Source: Onishia taeanensis (lineage in GTDB: Bacteria; Pseudomonadota; Gammaproteobacteria; Pseudomonadales; Halomonadaceae). Taken from it: a DNA stretch of 64,000 nt. The notes beneath the pieces were generated by a model. The model ran no database searches. It was given only the letters and a program-made list of their open reading frames with translations, and was not told the DNA's origin. Numbering within the stretch: the first letter of the stretch is position 1; each line of letters opens with the position of its first letter. Below, piece after piece: positions 35,833 through 46,113 of the stretch. Where the stretch lies: the NCBI RefSeq assembly GCF_900100755.1, contig NZ_FNCI01000015.1, positions 19,880 through 83,879 on the forward strand. Direction: 5' to 3'. The translations under genes were made by a program, and so were the position numbers.

Positions 35833-36633
35833 ATGTTCAAACTTGCTCTAGGTGGGCTCATTACCCTACTCCTCCTTGCCATCGGAGGAATGGCCTTCAT
35901 GCATAGCGGTATGTATAACGTCGCCGCGACTGATCCCCATCTGCCGTTTGTCGAATCGATGATGCACTCGACCCTGCATGCTTCGATCGAGGCCGGTGCC
36001 GAGGAGCTCGAGGTTCCCGACCTGGACAGTGACCGCATGATTCGAGCGGGCGCCTCTGCCTACGATCAGCTCTGCGCCGCATGCCATCTCAAGCCTGGAC
36101 TCGACAGCACGGTTCTGCGCGCCGGCCTCAACCCCATGCCACCGGTCTTGTCGGAAACGACTCACCAGAGTCCGGCTCAGCAATTCTGGATCATCAAGAA
36201 CGGCATCAAGATGACCGGCATGCCAGCCTGGGGCGTGACTCACGAGGATCAGGAGCTCTGGGAGATCGTGGCCTTCCTGCGGCAGTTGCCGGAGCTGTCT
36301 CAACCCGAGTACGTGGCCATGATCACGCCCAGCGGGCCTGAGGCCGGTAACGCAACGCATGATGGTCACGACCATGAGCACGGCGACACCAGTGCAATGG
36401 CCACATCGGAGCCGGCACCTTCACAGCCACAAGATGATGGCCACGATCATGATCATGGCGACATGGGTGCCTTGAGCGAGCAGGAGGCCACGGCTGTCTC
36501 GGCGGCGGAGAACGACCATGCAGCCACAGAGGCCCCATTGACCAACGCGAGCAAAGACACATCTCCGGCGCAAGATACCGCACCCTCATCACCGTCCTAT
36601 GACGACCATTACGCGGATGGGCATGGCCACTGA
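35833..36633 (+). CDS. Membrane-anchored cytochrome c with His-rich tail
   Basis: 266 residues. An N-terminal uncleaved or signal helix (about 3-25) is followed by a mono-haem cytochrome c domain: haem-binding CAACH near residue 79 and a distal axial Met probably in MTGMPAWG. After about residue 165 the protein is a His/Asp/Glu-rich tail with HDGHDHEHGD and HDHDHGDMG clusters that should bind copper or other metals. It probably carries electrons or metal in the periplasm. The start at 35833 has AAAGGA upstream, though 13 nt away. It opens the copper island and has a response-regulator box upstream. Confidence 0.85.
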   Translation: MFKLALGGLITLLLLAIGGMAFMHSGMYNVAATDPHLPFVESMMHSTLHASIEAGAEELEVPDLDSDRMIRAGASAYDQLCAACHLKPGLDSTVLRAGLNPMPPVLSETTHQSPAQQFWIIKNGIKMTGMPAWGVTHEDQELWEIVAFLRQLPELSQPEYVAMITPSGPEAGNATHDGHDHEHGDTSAMATSEPAPSQPQDDGHDHDHGDMGALSEQEATAVSAAENDHAATEAPLTNASKDTSPAQDTAPSSPSYDDHYADGHGH

Positions 36634-36677
36634 GCCCCTGACATGGGCCCTGGACGATGCCCTTGCCGCTTACGGAA

Positions 36678-36700
36678 GCGTGCCTCGTTCGGAGGCACGC
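36678..36700. terminator. Hairpin after the cytochrome c gene
   Basis: GCGTGCCTC pairs with GAGGCACGC around a 5-nt loop, 45 bp after the cytochrome c stop. No U-tract follows, so termination efficiency is uncertain. Confidence 0.5.
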
Positions 36701-36728
36701 GTGCAGCACGGCCCGACGGGAAGGCCGC

Positions 36729-36734
36729 TATAAT
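36729..36734 (+). promoter_or_regulatory. Candidate -10 of the small-protein/DUF411 pair
   Basis: A consensus TATAAT lies 123 bp before the 47-residue gene. No matching -35 was found at 16-18 bp, so the promoter would need an activator. Confidence 0.35.
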
Positions 36735-36857
36735 GACAGTGACAGCCTGAGCATTGGTGTTCCCAGGGCCTACTGCCCTAGCCATTCGTCATGCCCCGGT
36801 CAGTTGCCAACATCTTCCCGTAAGGCTCTCACAACACTACTCTTCGGGAGTCGCATC

Positions 36858-37001
36858 ATGTTCACCGATTGTTTCACCACCATGGGGCACATGGGCTGGC
36901 TGGGTTGGATGATGCCGCTCGCCGTCCTGGTGCTACTCAGTCTCGGCATTGCCGCCCTCACCAAGTATCTGTTGACCTCCAACAAGGGAGATCGTCGATG
37001 A
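36858..37001 (+). CDS. 47-residue membrane protein coupled to DUF411 gene
   Basis: Starts MFTDCFTTMGHMGWLGWMMP and has one hydrophobic helix (about 14-36) with a basic C-terminal tail. GGGAG precedes the ATG. Its stop overlaps the next start (ATGA), so it is translated with the DUF411 protein. The Met/His/Cys content of the first 20 residues suggests copper contact. Small Met-rich membrane peptides of this kind are common in copper operons, but I cannot name a family. Confidence 0.7.
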   Translation: MFTDCFTTMGHMGWLGWMMPLAVLVLLSLGIAALTKYLLTSNKGDRR

Positions 37002-37438
37002 AGCTCACCATTCATCACCTTTTCATGGCGACTGGCCTGCTACTGGGCGCCACCACTGCCCATGCCGCTCTGCCGGGCGAGGCCACGCTCTACAAGAACC
37101 CTCAGTGCGGCTGCTGCGATGGCTATGCCCGCCACCTGGAGCGAATGGGGATCGACGTTACCATTGTCGATGACAAGGACCTGAGTGCGGTCAAGAGGGC
37201 GGCGGGCGTACCCTACGGAATGGGTGCCTGCCACACCGTCATGATGGGCGACTATGTGATCGAGGGACATGTCCCCCTGGCCGCACTAGAGGCGCTCTTC
37301 GAACAAAAGCCTGACACCAGTGGCATCGGACTGGCCGGCATGCCGAGTGGCACGCCAGGCATGCCGGGGCCACAGACCGAGCCTTATGAGGTCTACCAGT
37401 TCCAAGATCACCAGGACGCGCCATTCATGACGCTCTGA
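36998..37438 (+). CDS. DUF411 periplasmic metal-binding protein, copy 1
   Basis: 146 residues with a cleavable signal peptide (to about AHA, residue 24). The DUF411 core is LYKNPQCGCCDGYARHLE, with a CGCC motif resembling thioredoxin-like metal sites, then GACHTVMMGDYVIEGHVP with further Cys/His. Family members occur in copper and silver resistance regions and probably deliver or bind Cu(I). A second copy of equal length lies at 45601 after the ATPase. Translation is coupled to the upstream 47-residue protein. Confidence 0.88.
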   Translation: MKLTIHHLFMATGLLLGATTAHAALPGEATLYKNPQCGCCDGYARHLERMGIDVTIVDDKDLSAVKRAAGVPYGMGACHTVMMGDYVIEGHVPLAALEALFEQKPDTSGIGLAGMPSGTPGMPGPQTEPYEVYQFQDHQDAPFMTL

Positions 37439-37589
37439 GGAAAGCTGATCGATGCCCGTCGGGTCACCCTCGGGGTGGTCGGCGGACATCTGACGCGCTC
37501 CCAGGCGTGGCTCTATGGCGAATGTCTCCCCTCGCCTCAGTGTGAGGTTTGCTCAGGCGATCGTTCCTGATGCCATTCTTCGTTCGGCA

Positions 37590-37616
37590 TTCAGCCCAAA
37601 TTCAGCTTGATACCTT
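37590..37616 (+). promoter_or_regulatory. Copper-island response-regulator box, copy 3 (blue-copper/two-component operon)
   Basis: TTCAG at 37590-37594 and 37601-37605, followed by CTT as in copy 1. It stands 40-66 bp upstream of the blue-copper gene, which begins the operon that encodes the regulator itself, so autoregulation is likely. It shares the direct repeat but not the longer 40-bp block. Confidence 0.6.
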
Positions 37617-37655
37617 AGAAGTAGACCTGTCGACTGACCCCATGGAGCTATCCGC

Positions 37656-38126
37656 ATGCGCAAGACACTTCTCGCAATGACCCTGAGCCTCGCCTCTACC
37701 GCGGCCCTGGCCAGCGGCGAACATGGCAGTAAGATTCACGCTCAGGTCGACCGCACCATCAGCTTCGAAGCCGGTGACATGTGGTTCACGCCCGACGAAC
37801 TCGCTATCACACCAGGGAAGACGGTGAAGTTCGAGATCACCAACACCGGCAACCTCAAGCACGAATTCGTGATCGGCACTGCCGAGGCACAAGCCAAACA
37901 CCGCGAGATGATGCTCGAGATGGCCTCGGGTGGCGGACATGACATGTCCGGCGGACATCATGGTGGCGACCACGGCGACGGCATGCCCTCCGTGACCATC
38001 GCCCCGGGTGGGACCGCGACCCTGGTGTGGACCGCCCCTCAGGACACCGATACGCTCGAATTCGCCTGCAACATTCCCGGCCACTATGAGTCAGGCATGA
38101 GCGGAGACATCAACTTCCAGGGATGA
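37656..38126 (+). CDS. Blue-copper (cupredoxin) periplasmic protein
   Basis: 156 residues with a signal peptide cleaved near ALAS. The type I copper ligands are His in LKHEFVI and Cys-His-Met in FACNIPGHYESGM. Between them is an inserted Met/His/Gly-rich loop (GGGHDMSGGHHGGDHGDGM) that could bind more copper. It is likely a copper carrier or buffer in the periplasm. Only 4 bp separate it from the response-regulator gene, so the three genes form one operon behind a TTCAG direct-repeat box. Confidence 0.9.
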   Translation: MRKTLLAMTLSLASTAALASGEHGSKIHAQVDRTISFEAGDMWFTPDELAITPGKTVKFEITNTGNLKHEFVIGTAEAQAKHREMMLEMASGGGHDMSGGHHGGDHGDGMPSVTIAPGGTATLVWTAPQDTDTLEFACNIPGHYESGMSGDINFQG

Positions 38127-38130
38127 AAGC

Positions 38131-38796
38131 ATGAAGCTGTTGCTGGTCGAGGACGATGACCTGCTGGCCGAGAGCCTGGCAGAGACCTTGCAGGACGAGG
38201 GCTACAGCGTCGACACGGCCACACGCATGCGTGTGGCCGACGCGTTGATGGCCACGGAAGCCTACGTCCTCGCCATCCTCGATATCGGCCTTCCCGACGG
38301 TTCTGGCCTGGAGCTGCTGCAACGCTGGCGGGAGCAGGGCCATCGTTTGCCCATCCTGGCACTGACCGCACGGGACACCTGGGAAGACAAGGTCGTGGGG
38401 TTGCGGCGAGGAGCCGACGATTACATGACCAAGCCCTTTCACGAGGCCGAGCTGCTGGCCCGCTTGCATGCCCTGTTACGACGACAGTCCGGCGGCCTGG
38501 CCCAGCGATTGACCGTCAACGGGGTGCAACTGGACGAGCAGACCCAGGAAGTCAGCACCGACGGAGCGACCTGGCACTCCCTTACGGCCACCGAATTTCG
38601 GCTACTGCGCTACCTGATGCATCATCCGGATCACGTGCACTCCAAGGTGCGCCTGCTCGACCAGCTCTACAGCCTGGACCAGGATGCCCCCGCCCCGAAC
38701 CTGGTCGAGGTCTATATCGGGCGGCTGCGCCGCCGCCTGGGCAAGCACATCATCCAGACGCGTCGCGGCCAGGGGTATGTCTTTGCTTCGCGCTGA
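38131..38796 (+). CDS. OmpR/PhoB-family response regulator (copper-responsive, CopR-like)
   Basis: 221 residues. Receiver domain 1-118 with acidic pocket VEDDD, phospho-acceptor Asp51 in ILDIGLPDG, Thr in LALTARD and Lys in MTKPFH. Winged-helix effector domain about 128-221, with LTATEFRLLRYLM and GRLRRRLG. Sequence type is close to the PhoP/QseB branch, yet its position between a blue-copper protein and CopA/CopB points to copper control. It likely binds the TTCAG direct repeats at 35605, 37590 and 40123. Its gene overlaps the kinase start by 20 nt. Confidence 0.9.
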   Translation: MKLLLVEDDDLLAESLAETLQDEGYSVDTATRMRVADALMATEAYVLAILDIGLPDGSGLELLQRWREQGHRLPILALTARDTWEDKVVGLRRGADDYMTKPFHEAELLARLHALLRRQSGGLAQRLTVNGVQLDEQTQEVSTDGATWHSLTATEFRLLRYLMHHPDHVHSKVRLLDQLYSLDQDAPAPNLVEVYIGRLRRRLGKHIIQTRRGQGYVFASR

Positions 38797-40138
38797 TCGT
38801 CGTAGCCTGCGCTTTCGCCTGTTCCTCTGGCTGGGTAGCGTGGCTCTGATTGCCGTCGCTATCACCTGGCTACTGCATGGCATCCTGCTGCGTGAGCTGG
38901 CCCGCGACTTCCTGGGCGATCGCCTGCGCCAGGAGGCGCACTACACGCTGCAACGGCTGCATCAGGAACAGTCCCAGGTGAAACCCTGGCTGGACTCCGC
39001 CAGCTTGACCTCGCAGATGTTTCATCACCTCTACGTGTTGCGGCTGGATGACACGGTCAGCACCTCCCACCCCGACTGGCTGCGCACTCTCACCCCCTAC
39101 CTGGAAGGCGTTGACGATACCCTGCTCGAGGTGCGGGGGCAGGATGAGCGGCACCTGCTGGTCTATCGTGAGATCTTTACCCTGGAAGACGGCACCTCCG
39201 GCACCCTGTTGATTGGCGAGGACTTCGCCGAGGTGGAAGCCGGCCTGGCCACCCTGCACTGGTGGGTCGGTGGCATCGCGGGCCTGGTACTGCTCCTGCT
39301 GATTTCGCTCAACCTGGTCGCCGTGAATGCAGGACTGTCACCCCTGGTTCGGCTTCAGCGGCAACTCGATGAACTGCGTGCGGGGTATCGCGAGCGCCTG
39401 CAGTTGGACACGCCATCAGAACTGGATGGCCTGGTCGGTCAGCTCAACCGCTTCATGGACGAGCAGGACAAGCGACTCAAGCGCTCGCGGGACGCCGTCG
39501 CCAACCTCTCTCATGCACTAAAGACGCCCCTAGCGGCCGTCACGCAGGTGCTAAGAGGCTCTCGCCCCATCGATGGCGACCGCCGCCTGAAGCTATTGAC
39601 CCGCCTGGAGGACATGCAGGCTCAGCTTGACGCGGAGCTGCGTCGTTCACGCATCGCCGGCCCCTATGCCGGCCAGCTCACCCGCGTCCGGCAGGAGGCC
39701 GAGCGACTGATCGAGATGTTCGCCACCCTGCACCCCGACAAGCGCTTTCACCTTGAAGGCCCTCAGGATCTCCGCGCCACGGTCAGCGTCGAGCGCCAGG
39801 ACTTCACCGAGATGCTGGGGGTCGTGCTCGACAATGCCGGGAAATGGGCGCAGCGCGACGTTCACTGCCGCCTGAGTGTGGCGACGACACTGACCCTGGT
39901 CATCGAGGATGACGGTCCCGGAGTGCCATCAGCGGATCTCGACCACCTGGGCCGGCGCGGGCTCCGCCTCGACGAAGGGCGCCCCGGTCATGGCCTGGGG
40001 CTGTCGATCCTTCGGCAACTGGTCGAGCAGTATGCGGGGCACGTGACCTTCTCCGCGGCGGTCGCGGGGGGCCTGGCCGTCACCATCGTGCTGCCGACCG
40101 CCGCAGCGCGCACGAATGCCTGCAGCGGTTCAGGCTAG
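38777..40138 (+). CDS. Sensor histidine kinase of the copper two-component system
   Basis: 453 residues: membrane helix (about 12-35), periplasmic sensor (about 36-155), second helix (about 158-182), HAMP-like linker, HisKA with the phospho-His in LSHALKTPL near residue 246, and an ATPase domain with DDGPGVP and GHGLGLSI. The conserved Asn of the N-box is in VLDNAGKWA. It should phosphorylate the co-encoded regulator when periplasmic copper rises. Start at ATG 38777 with GGGG upstream, inside the regulator gene. The last codons overlap the first half of response-regulator box 2. Confidence 0.9.
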   Translation: MSLLRADRRSLRFRLFLWLGSVALIAVAITWLLHGILLRELARDFLGDRLRQEAHYTLQRLHQEQSQVKPWLDSASLTSQMFHHLYVLRLDDTVSTSHPDWLRTLTPYLEGVDDTLLEVRGQDERHLLVYREIFTLEDGTSGTLLIGEDFAEVEAGLATLHWWVGGIAGLVLLLLISLNLVAVNAGLSPLVRLQRQLDELRAGYRERLQLDTPSELDGLVGQLNRFMDEQDKRLKRSRDAVANLSHALKTPLAAVTQVLRGSRPIDGDRRLKLLTRLEDMQAQLDAELRRSRIAGPYAGQLTRVRQEAERLIEMFATLHPDKRFHLEGPQDLRATVSVERQDFTEMLGVVLDNAGKWAQRDVHCRLSVATTLTLVIEDDGPGVPSADLDHLGRRGLRLDEGRPGHGLGLSILRQLVEQYAGHVTFSAAVAGGLAVTIVLPTAAARTNACSGSG

Positions 40139-40162
40139 ACTCAGTTTACCCCGGCATGATCG
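40123..40162 (+). promoter_or_regulatory. Copper-island response-regulator box, copy 2 (copA)
   Basis: The same 40-bp block as at 35605-35644 with six mismatches. First repeat TTCAG at 40129-40133; the second half-site is ACTCAG. It overlaps the end of the kinase gene and ends 28 bp before the CopA ATG, so it probably includes the promoter. Confidence 0.6.
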
Positions 40163-40189
40163 GTTCATCTCAATGTGAAGGAGTCGACC

Positions 40190-42142
40190 ATGGCCGCCGC
40201 GAAGTCCCCCTCGCTTCCCCTGTCACGCCGCCAGCTACTCAAGACGGGCGCCGCCCTGGGTCTCGGCACCGCGGCCCTGGGCCTGCGCCCGGCATGGGCC
40301 AATCCCTGGGGCCAGGCCGCAGGCTACCCTCAGGGCGTCGAGACCGGGCCCGACCTGGCCCTGGCGATACGCCGTGACACCCTGCCCATCGCCGGCAAGA
40401 CCGCCCGCCCGATCAGCATTAACGGCACCAGCCCTGGCCCACTGATCCGCCTCAAGGAAGGCCAGGATGCCGTGCTTCGAGTCACCAACCTGCTCGAGGA
40501 ACCCACTTCCATTCACTGGCACGGCATGATCCTGCCTCCCGGCATGGACGGCGTACCCGGCGTAAGCTTCGCCGGCATCGCCCCCGGTGAGACCTTCACC
40601 TACCGTTTCCCGGTTCGCCAGAGCGGCACCTACTGGTATCACAGCCACTCGGGACTGCAGGAACAGCTCGGCCATGCTGGCCCCCTGGTCATCGATGCCG
40701 CCGAGCGGGAGCCCTTCCGCTATGACCGCGAGCACGTGCTGCTGCTGACCGACTGGACCTTTGAGGACCCAGCCAGTGTCTTTCGCAACCTGAAGCTCGG
40801 CGAGGGCTACTACAACTTCCAGGAACGCACCGTCGCCGACTTCTTCGTCGACGTGGAGAAAAACGGCTTCGCCGATACCGCGGCCCAGCGAGCCATGTGG
40901 GCCCAGATGCGCATGAGCTCGCGGGATATCGCCGACGTTACCGGCAGCACCTATAGCTACCTGCTCAACGGCCACGCCCCGAGCGATAACTGGACCGCCC
41001 TGTTCAAGCCCGGCGAAACGCTGCGCCTGCGCATCATCAACGGCTCGGCGATGAGCTACTTCGACATGCGCATCCCGGGCCTGAAGATGACGGTGGTGGC
41101 CGCCGATGGCCAACCGGTTCAGCCCGTCCCGGTCGACGAGTTCCGCATCGGCGTGGCGGAAACCTATGATGTTCTCGTCACGCCCAAGGATGACGGCGCC
41201 TACTCGCTGTTCGCCGAATCCATGGATCGCAGCGGCTTCGCCCTGGGCACCCTGGCGCCGCGCCTGGGCATGACCGCCGCCGTGCCGGCGCGGCGCCAGA
41301 TCGCCGACCGTGGCATGGAGGCCATGGGCGCTCATGGCGACATGGACATGTCTGGCATGGATCACACTCAGATGGCTGGCATAGATCACCCCGGCATGCA
41401 GGGCATGGACCATTCCAAGATGCAGGGCTCGGACCACTCCGGCATGCAGGGCATGGATCATTCCAAGACGCAGGGCTCGGGCCACTCCGGCATGCAGGGC
41501 ATGGATCATTCCAAGACGCAGGGCTCGGGCCACTCCGGCATGCAGAGCATGGATCATTCCAAGACCCAGGTCTCGGACCACTCCGACATGCAAAGCATGG
41601 ATCATGCCCAGATGGCCGGCATGGATGGCATGGCCTCCCCCGAGGCCGGAACGATGCTCCCCGTGGGGGTGGCCCAGCCCGGCTCCCGCTACGATCAGGC
41701 CGGTGTCGGCATCGACCCGAGCGAACGCCGCGTGCTGGTCTATCGCGACCTCAAGGCCTTCACACCCTGGCCGGACCGGCGCCCTCCCGGTCGTGAACTG
41801 GAGCTGCACTTGACCGGCAACATGGAACGCTACATGTGGTCCTTCGTCGGCAAGAAATTCAGCGAGGTCACCGGCCCCATCCACTTCGAGAAGGATGAGC
41901 GGCTGCGCCTGATCTTGGTCAACGACACCATGATGGAGCATCCCATTCACCTGCATGGCATGTGGATGGAGTTGGAGAATGGCGCCGGTGAACTTATTCC
42001 GCGCAAGCACACCCTGAACGTCAAGCCCGGTGAGCGGGTATCTGCCCTGATCACCGCCGATGCCGAGGGCAGTTGGGCCTTCCACTGTCACCTTCTCTAT
42101 CACATGGATGCCGGCATGTTCCGGGTCGTCAAGGTCGCGTAA
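40190..42142 (+). CDS. copA: Multicopper oxidase, CopA/PcoA type, with Met/His-rich repeat domain
   Basis: 650 residues. A Tat signal ([15 protein letters not shown]) exports it folded. Copper ligands appear as IHWHGMI and YHSHSG in the first cupredoxin domain and HPIHLHG plus [12 protein letters not shown] in the last. Between them, residues about 385-485 are an expanded Met/His/Asp-rich repeat region ([10 protein letters not shown] units). Enzymes of this type oxidise Cu(I) and bind many Cu ions in the periplasm, protecting against copper stress. Start at ATG 40190 with AAGGAG upstream, not the GTG at 40175. Followed at once by copB. Confidence 0.95.
   Translation: MAAAKSPSLPLSRRQLLKTGAALGLGTAALGLRPAWANPWGQAAGYPQGVETGPDLALAIRRDTLPIAGKTARPISINGTSPGPLIRLKEGQDAVLRVTNLLEEPTSIHWHGMILPPGMDGVPGVSFAGIAPGETFTYRFPVRQSGTYWYHSHSGLQEQLGHAGPLVIDAAEREPFRYDREHVLLLTDWTFEDPASVFRNLKLGEGYYNFQERTVADFFVDVEKNGFADTAAQRAMWAQMRMSSRDIADVTGSTYSYLLNGHAPSDNWTALFKPGETLRLRIINGSAMSYFDMRIPGLKMTVVAADGQPVQPVPVDEFRIGVAETYDVLVTPKDDGAYSLFAESMDRSGFALGTLAPRLGMTAAVPARRQIADRGMEAMGAHGDMDMSGMDHTQMAGIDHPGMQGMDHSKMQGSDHSGMQGMDHSKTQGSGHSGMQGMDHSKTQGSGHSGMQSMDHSKTQVSDHSDMQSMDHAQMAGMDGMASPEAGTMLPVGVAQPGSRYDQAGVGIDPSERRVLVYRDLKAFTPWPDRRPPGRELELHLTGNMERYMWSFVGKKFSEVTGPIHFEKDERLRLILVNDTMMEHPIHLHGMWMELENGAGELIPRKHTLNVKPGERVSALITADAEGSWAFHCHLLYHMDAGMFRVVKVA
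41393..41584 (+). repeat. Four 48-bp tandem repeats inside copA
   Basis: In-frame 16-codon units beginning GGCATGCAG; the second (41441-41488) and third (41489-41536) are identical at all 48 positions, the others differ at a few. A fifth, diverged partial unit follows. Identity at synonymous sites points to recent expansion by slippage or unequal exchange. Confidence 0.9.
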
Positions 42143-42151
42143 GGAATGTTC

Positions 42152-42922
42152 ATGAAGTCCAAGACTGTCGTTATCGGTACCGGTTCTACCCTCGCCATGC
42201 TGGTGGCCGCCGGCGCTCAAGCCAGCGATGGCTACGATGCCCCGGCGAACTGGCCATCGCCGATGGCCGAACACGCACGGGCCTCGGTGTTGGTTGATCG
42301 CTTCGAATATGCTTCCCCCGACAAGGGCGAGGAGGCCCTGGTGTGGGATTTCCAGGCCTGGTACGGCGGCGACGTCAATCGGGTCTACCTGAAGGGGGAA
42401 GGCGAGAATACTCAGGGTGACGGCGAGGATGCGGAATTCGAAAACCTCGATCTGCTCTACAGCCGTCTGATCGCCGATTTCTGGGAGCTCCAGGGCGGTA
42501 TCGGCTATCAGGGTGGCATCGCTTCGAACGATCATCCCGAACGCTACTTCGGCGTCATCAATCTCCAGGGGCTCGTGCCTTATCGCGTCGAGACCGATCT
42601 CGACCTGAGGGTCAGCGAGGACGGCGATGTCTCGGCCAGCCTGGAAAGCGAATACGACCTGCGGGTCACCCAGCGGACCTACCTGCAACCGCGCCTAGAA
42701 GTCGCCGCGGCGGCCGATGAGGTGCCGGAATTTGGCGTCGGTGAGGGCCTCAACTCGGTTCGCACCGGGCTTCGGTTGCGATATGAAATCACCCGAAAGT
42801 TCGCCCCCTATATCGGCGGCTACTGGGAAAAGTCCTATGGTGACACGGCTGACTTGGCCCGCGCCTCGGGGGATGCCACCGAAGATACCGGCGTCGTCGC
42901 CGGCGTGAGGCTGTGGTTCTGA
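42152..42922 (+). CDS. copB: Copper resistance protein CopB (outer-membrane barrel)
   Basis: 256 residues with a signal peptide to about residue 25 (AQAS). The C-terminal CopB barrel domain includes VLVDRFEYA near its start and ends in a hydrophobic-aromatic VAGVRLWF, the usual outer-membrane signature. Pseudomonas CopB is longer because of a Met-rich N-terminal region that is missing here; the adjacent CopA has that kind of repeat instead. AAGGA is 6 nt before ATG 42152 but only 1 nt before ATG 42146, so the second ATG is chosen. Gap to copA is 9 bp. Confidence 0.9.
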   Translation: MKSKTVVIGTGSTLAMLVAAGAQASDGYDAPANWPSPMAEHARASVLVDRFEYASPDKGEEALVWDFQAWYGGDVNRVYLKGEGENTQGDGEDAEFENLDLLYSRLIADFWELQGGIGYQGGIASNDHPERYFGVINLQGLVPYRVETDLDLRVSEDGDVSASLESEYDLRVTQRTYLQPRLEVAAAADEVPEFGVGEGLNSVRTGLRLRYEITRKFAPYIGGYWEKSYGDTADLARASGDATEDTGVVAGVRLWF

Positions 42923-42948
42923 CCTGCCGATGACGTAATCGCGATGCA

Positions 42949-42981
42949 AGGCGCCCCCTCATCAAGCTTGATGGGGCGCCT
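42949..42981. terminator. copB: Long hairpin after copB
   Basis: A 15-bp stem with a 3-nt bulge (AGGCGCCCC...GGGGCGCCT, inner CATCAAG/CTTGATG), 27 bp after the copB stop. It lacks a U-tract but is very stable, and it separates copB from the ATPase promoter. Confidence 0.6.
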
Positions 42982-43081
42982 CTCGTTGTGTGATCACGAT
43001 ACCCGGCAAGGGCAGTCGACGTGAGGGGCATGATGACGATCATGGTATGTGGCTGTCTGCCCTCCTGTGGCACGGCCAAGC

Positions 43082-43113
43082 TTGACCTTTAGGTAACACA
43101 AGGGTCGTAGGAT
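43082..43113 (+). promoter_or_regulatory. CueR/MerR-type promoter of the Cu-ATPase gene
   Basis: TTGACC (43082-43087) and TAGGAT (43108-43113) are 20 bp apart, the over-long spacing of MerR-family promoters. The spacer carries an inverted repeat, GACCTTT near 43084 and AAGGGTC ending at 43106, matching the general CueR/ZntR operator pattern. Expected start near 43120. The regulator gene is not in this window. Confidence 0.7.
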
Positions 43114-43187
43114 AAAAGCCATCAATCGCCGCGTTGCACGCGCCCCAGGAATGAACGCCCTATCAGGGACATGATGGAGACGATGTC

Positions 43188-45521
<2,334 letters not shown>

Positions 45522-45600
45522 TCCTACATCTTGTGATCGAAGCGCACGCTGGCGTTTGAGCCAGCGTTGCCCAACAGCACTCTCGAGAGGTCATCTCACC

Positions 45601-46041
45601 ATGCAAACTCAAGTCACGGCACTGTGTCTGGCCGGCGGCCTGTTGCTCGGCGCCAGCACAGTCCACGCCGCGCTGCCGGACAGTGCCCGCCTCTACAAGA
45701 ACCCGTCCTGCGGTTGCTGCGAGACCTATGCCCGTCATCTCGAGTCCAGCGGCATCGACGTCGAAGTGATCGACAGCCAGCCCATGGGACAGATCAAGGA
45801 GGCGGCCGGCATCCCCTACGGCCAGGGGTCCTGCCATACCGTCATGATGGATGGCTACGTCATCGAGGGGCATGTGCCCGTCGCCGCCCTGGAGATGCTC
45901 TTTGAGCAGCGCCCTGAGATCGACGGCATCGGACTGGCCGGCATGCCCCAGGGCACTCCGGGCATGCCCGGGGAGCAGCTCGCACCCTATGAGGTCTATC
46001 AATTCACTGACGGGCAGGCTAGGCCATTCATGACCCTTTGA
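45601..46041 (+). CDS. DUF411 periplasmic metal-binding protein, copy 2
   Basis: 146 residues, same length as copy 1 at 36998 and clearly its paralog: LYKNPSCGCCETYARHLE, GSCHTVMMDGYVIEGHVP and the shared LAGMPQGTPGMPG and PYEVYQF segments. Signal peptide to about residue 24. It follows the ATPase by 79 bp and may share its CueR-type control. Two paralogs under apparently different regulators suggest separate roles or dosage at different copper levels. AGAGG precedes the ATG. Confidence 0.88.
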   Translation: MQTQVTALCLAGGLLLGASTVHAALPDSARLYKNPSCGCCETYARHLESSGIDVEVIDSQPMGQIKEAAGIPYGQGSCHTVMMDGYVIEGHVPVAALEMLFEQRPEIDGIGLAGMPQGTPGMPGEQLAPYEVYQFTDGQARPFMTL

Positions 46042-46050
46042 CTGGCTTGA

Positions 46051-46067
46051 CTTAAGCAACGCTTAAG
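46051..46067 (+). promoter_or_regulatory. PmrA/ColR-like box upstream of PAP2-eptA
   Basis: CTTAAG-CAACG-CTTAAG is an 11-bp-spaced direct repeat matching the published PmrA-type consensus (YTTAAK-N5-YTTAAK). It lies 47 bp before the PAP2 gene. PmrA and ColR are known to control eptA-type genes; the cognate system is not in the window. Confidence 0.65.
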
Positions 46068-46113
46068 CCAACGGCACCACACTGGTGAGACATTCTTCCA
46101 GACCCGTCTCGCC

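Noticed and set aside
40235..42688. Very long open frame (817 codons) on the minus strand opposite copA and copB
   Set aside because: It mirrors the GC-rich codon positions of two clear genes, has no domain features, and His/Gly/Ala-rich runs reflect the complementary copA repeats.
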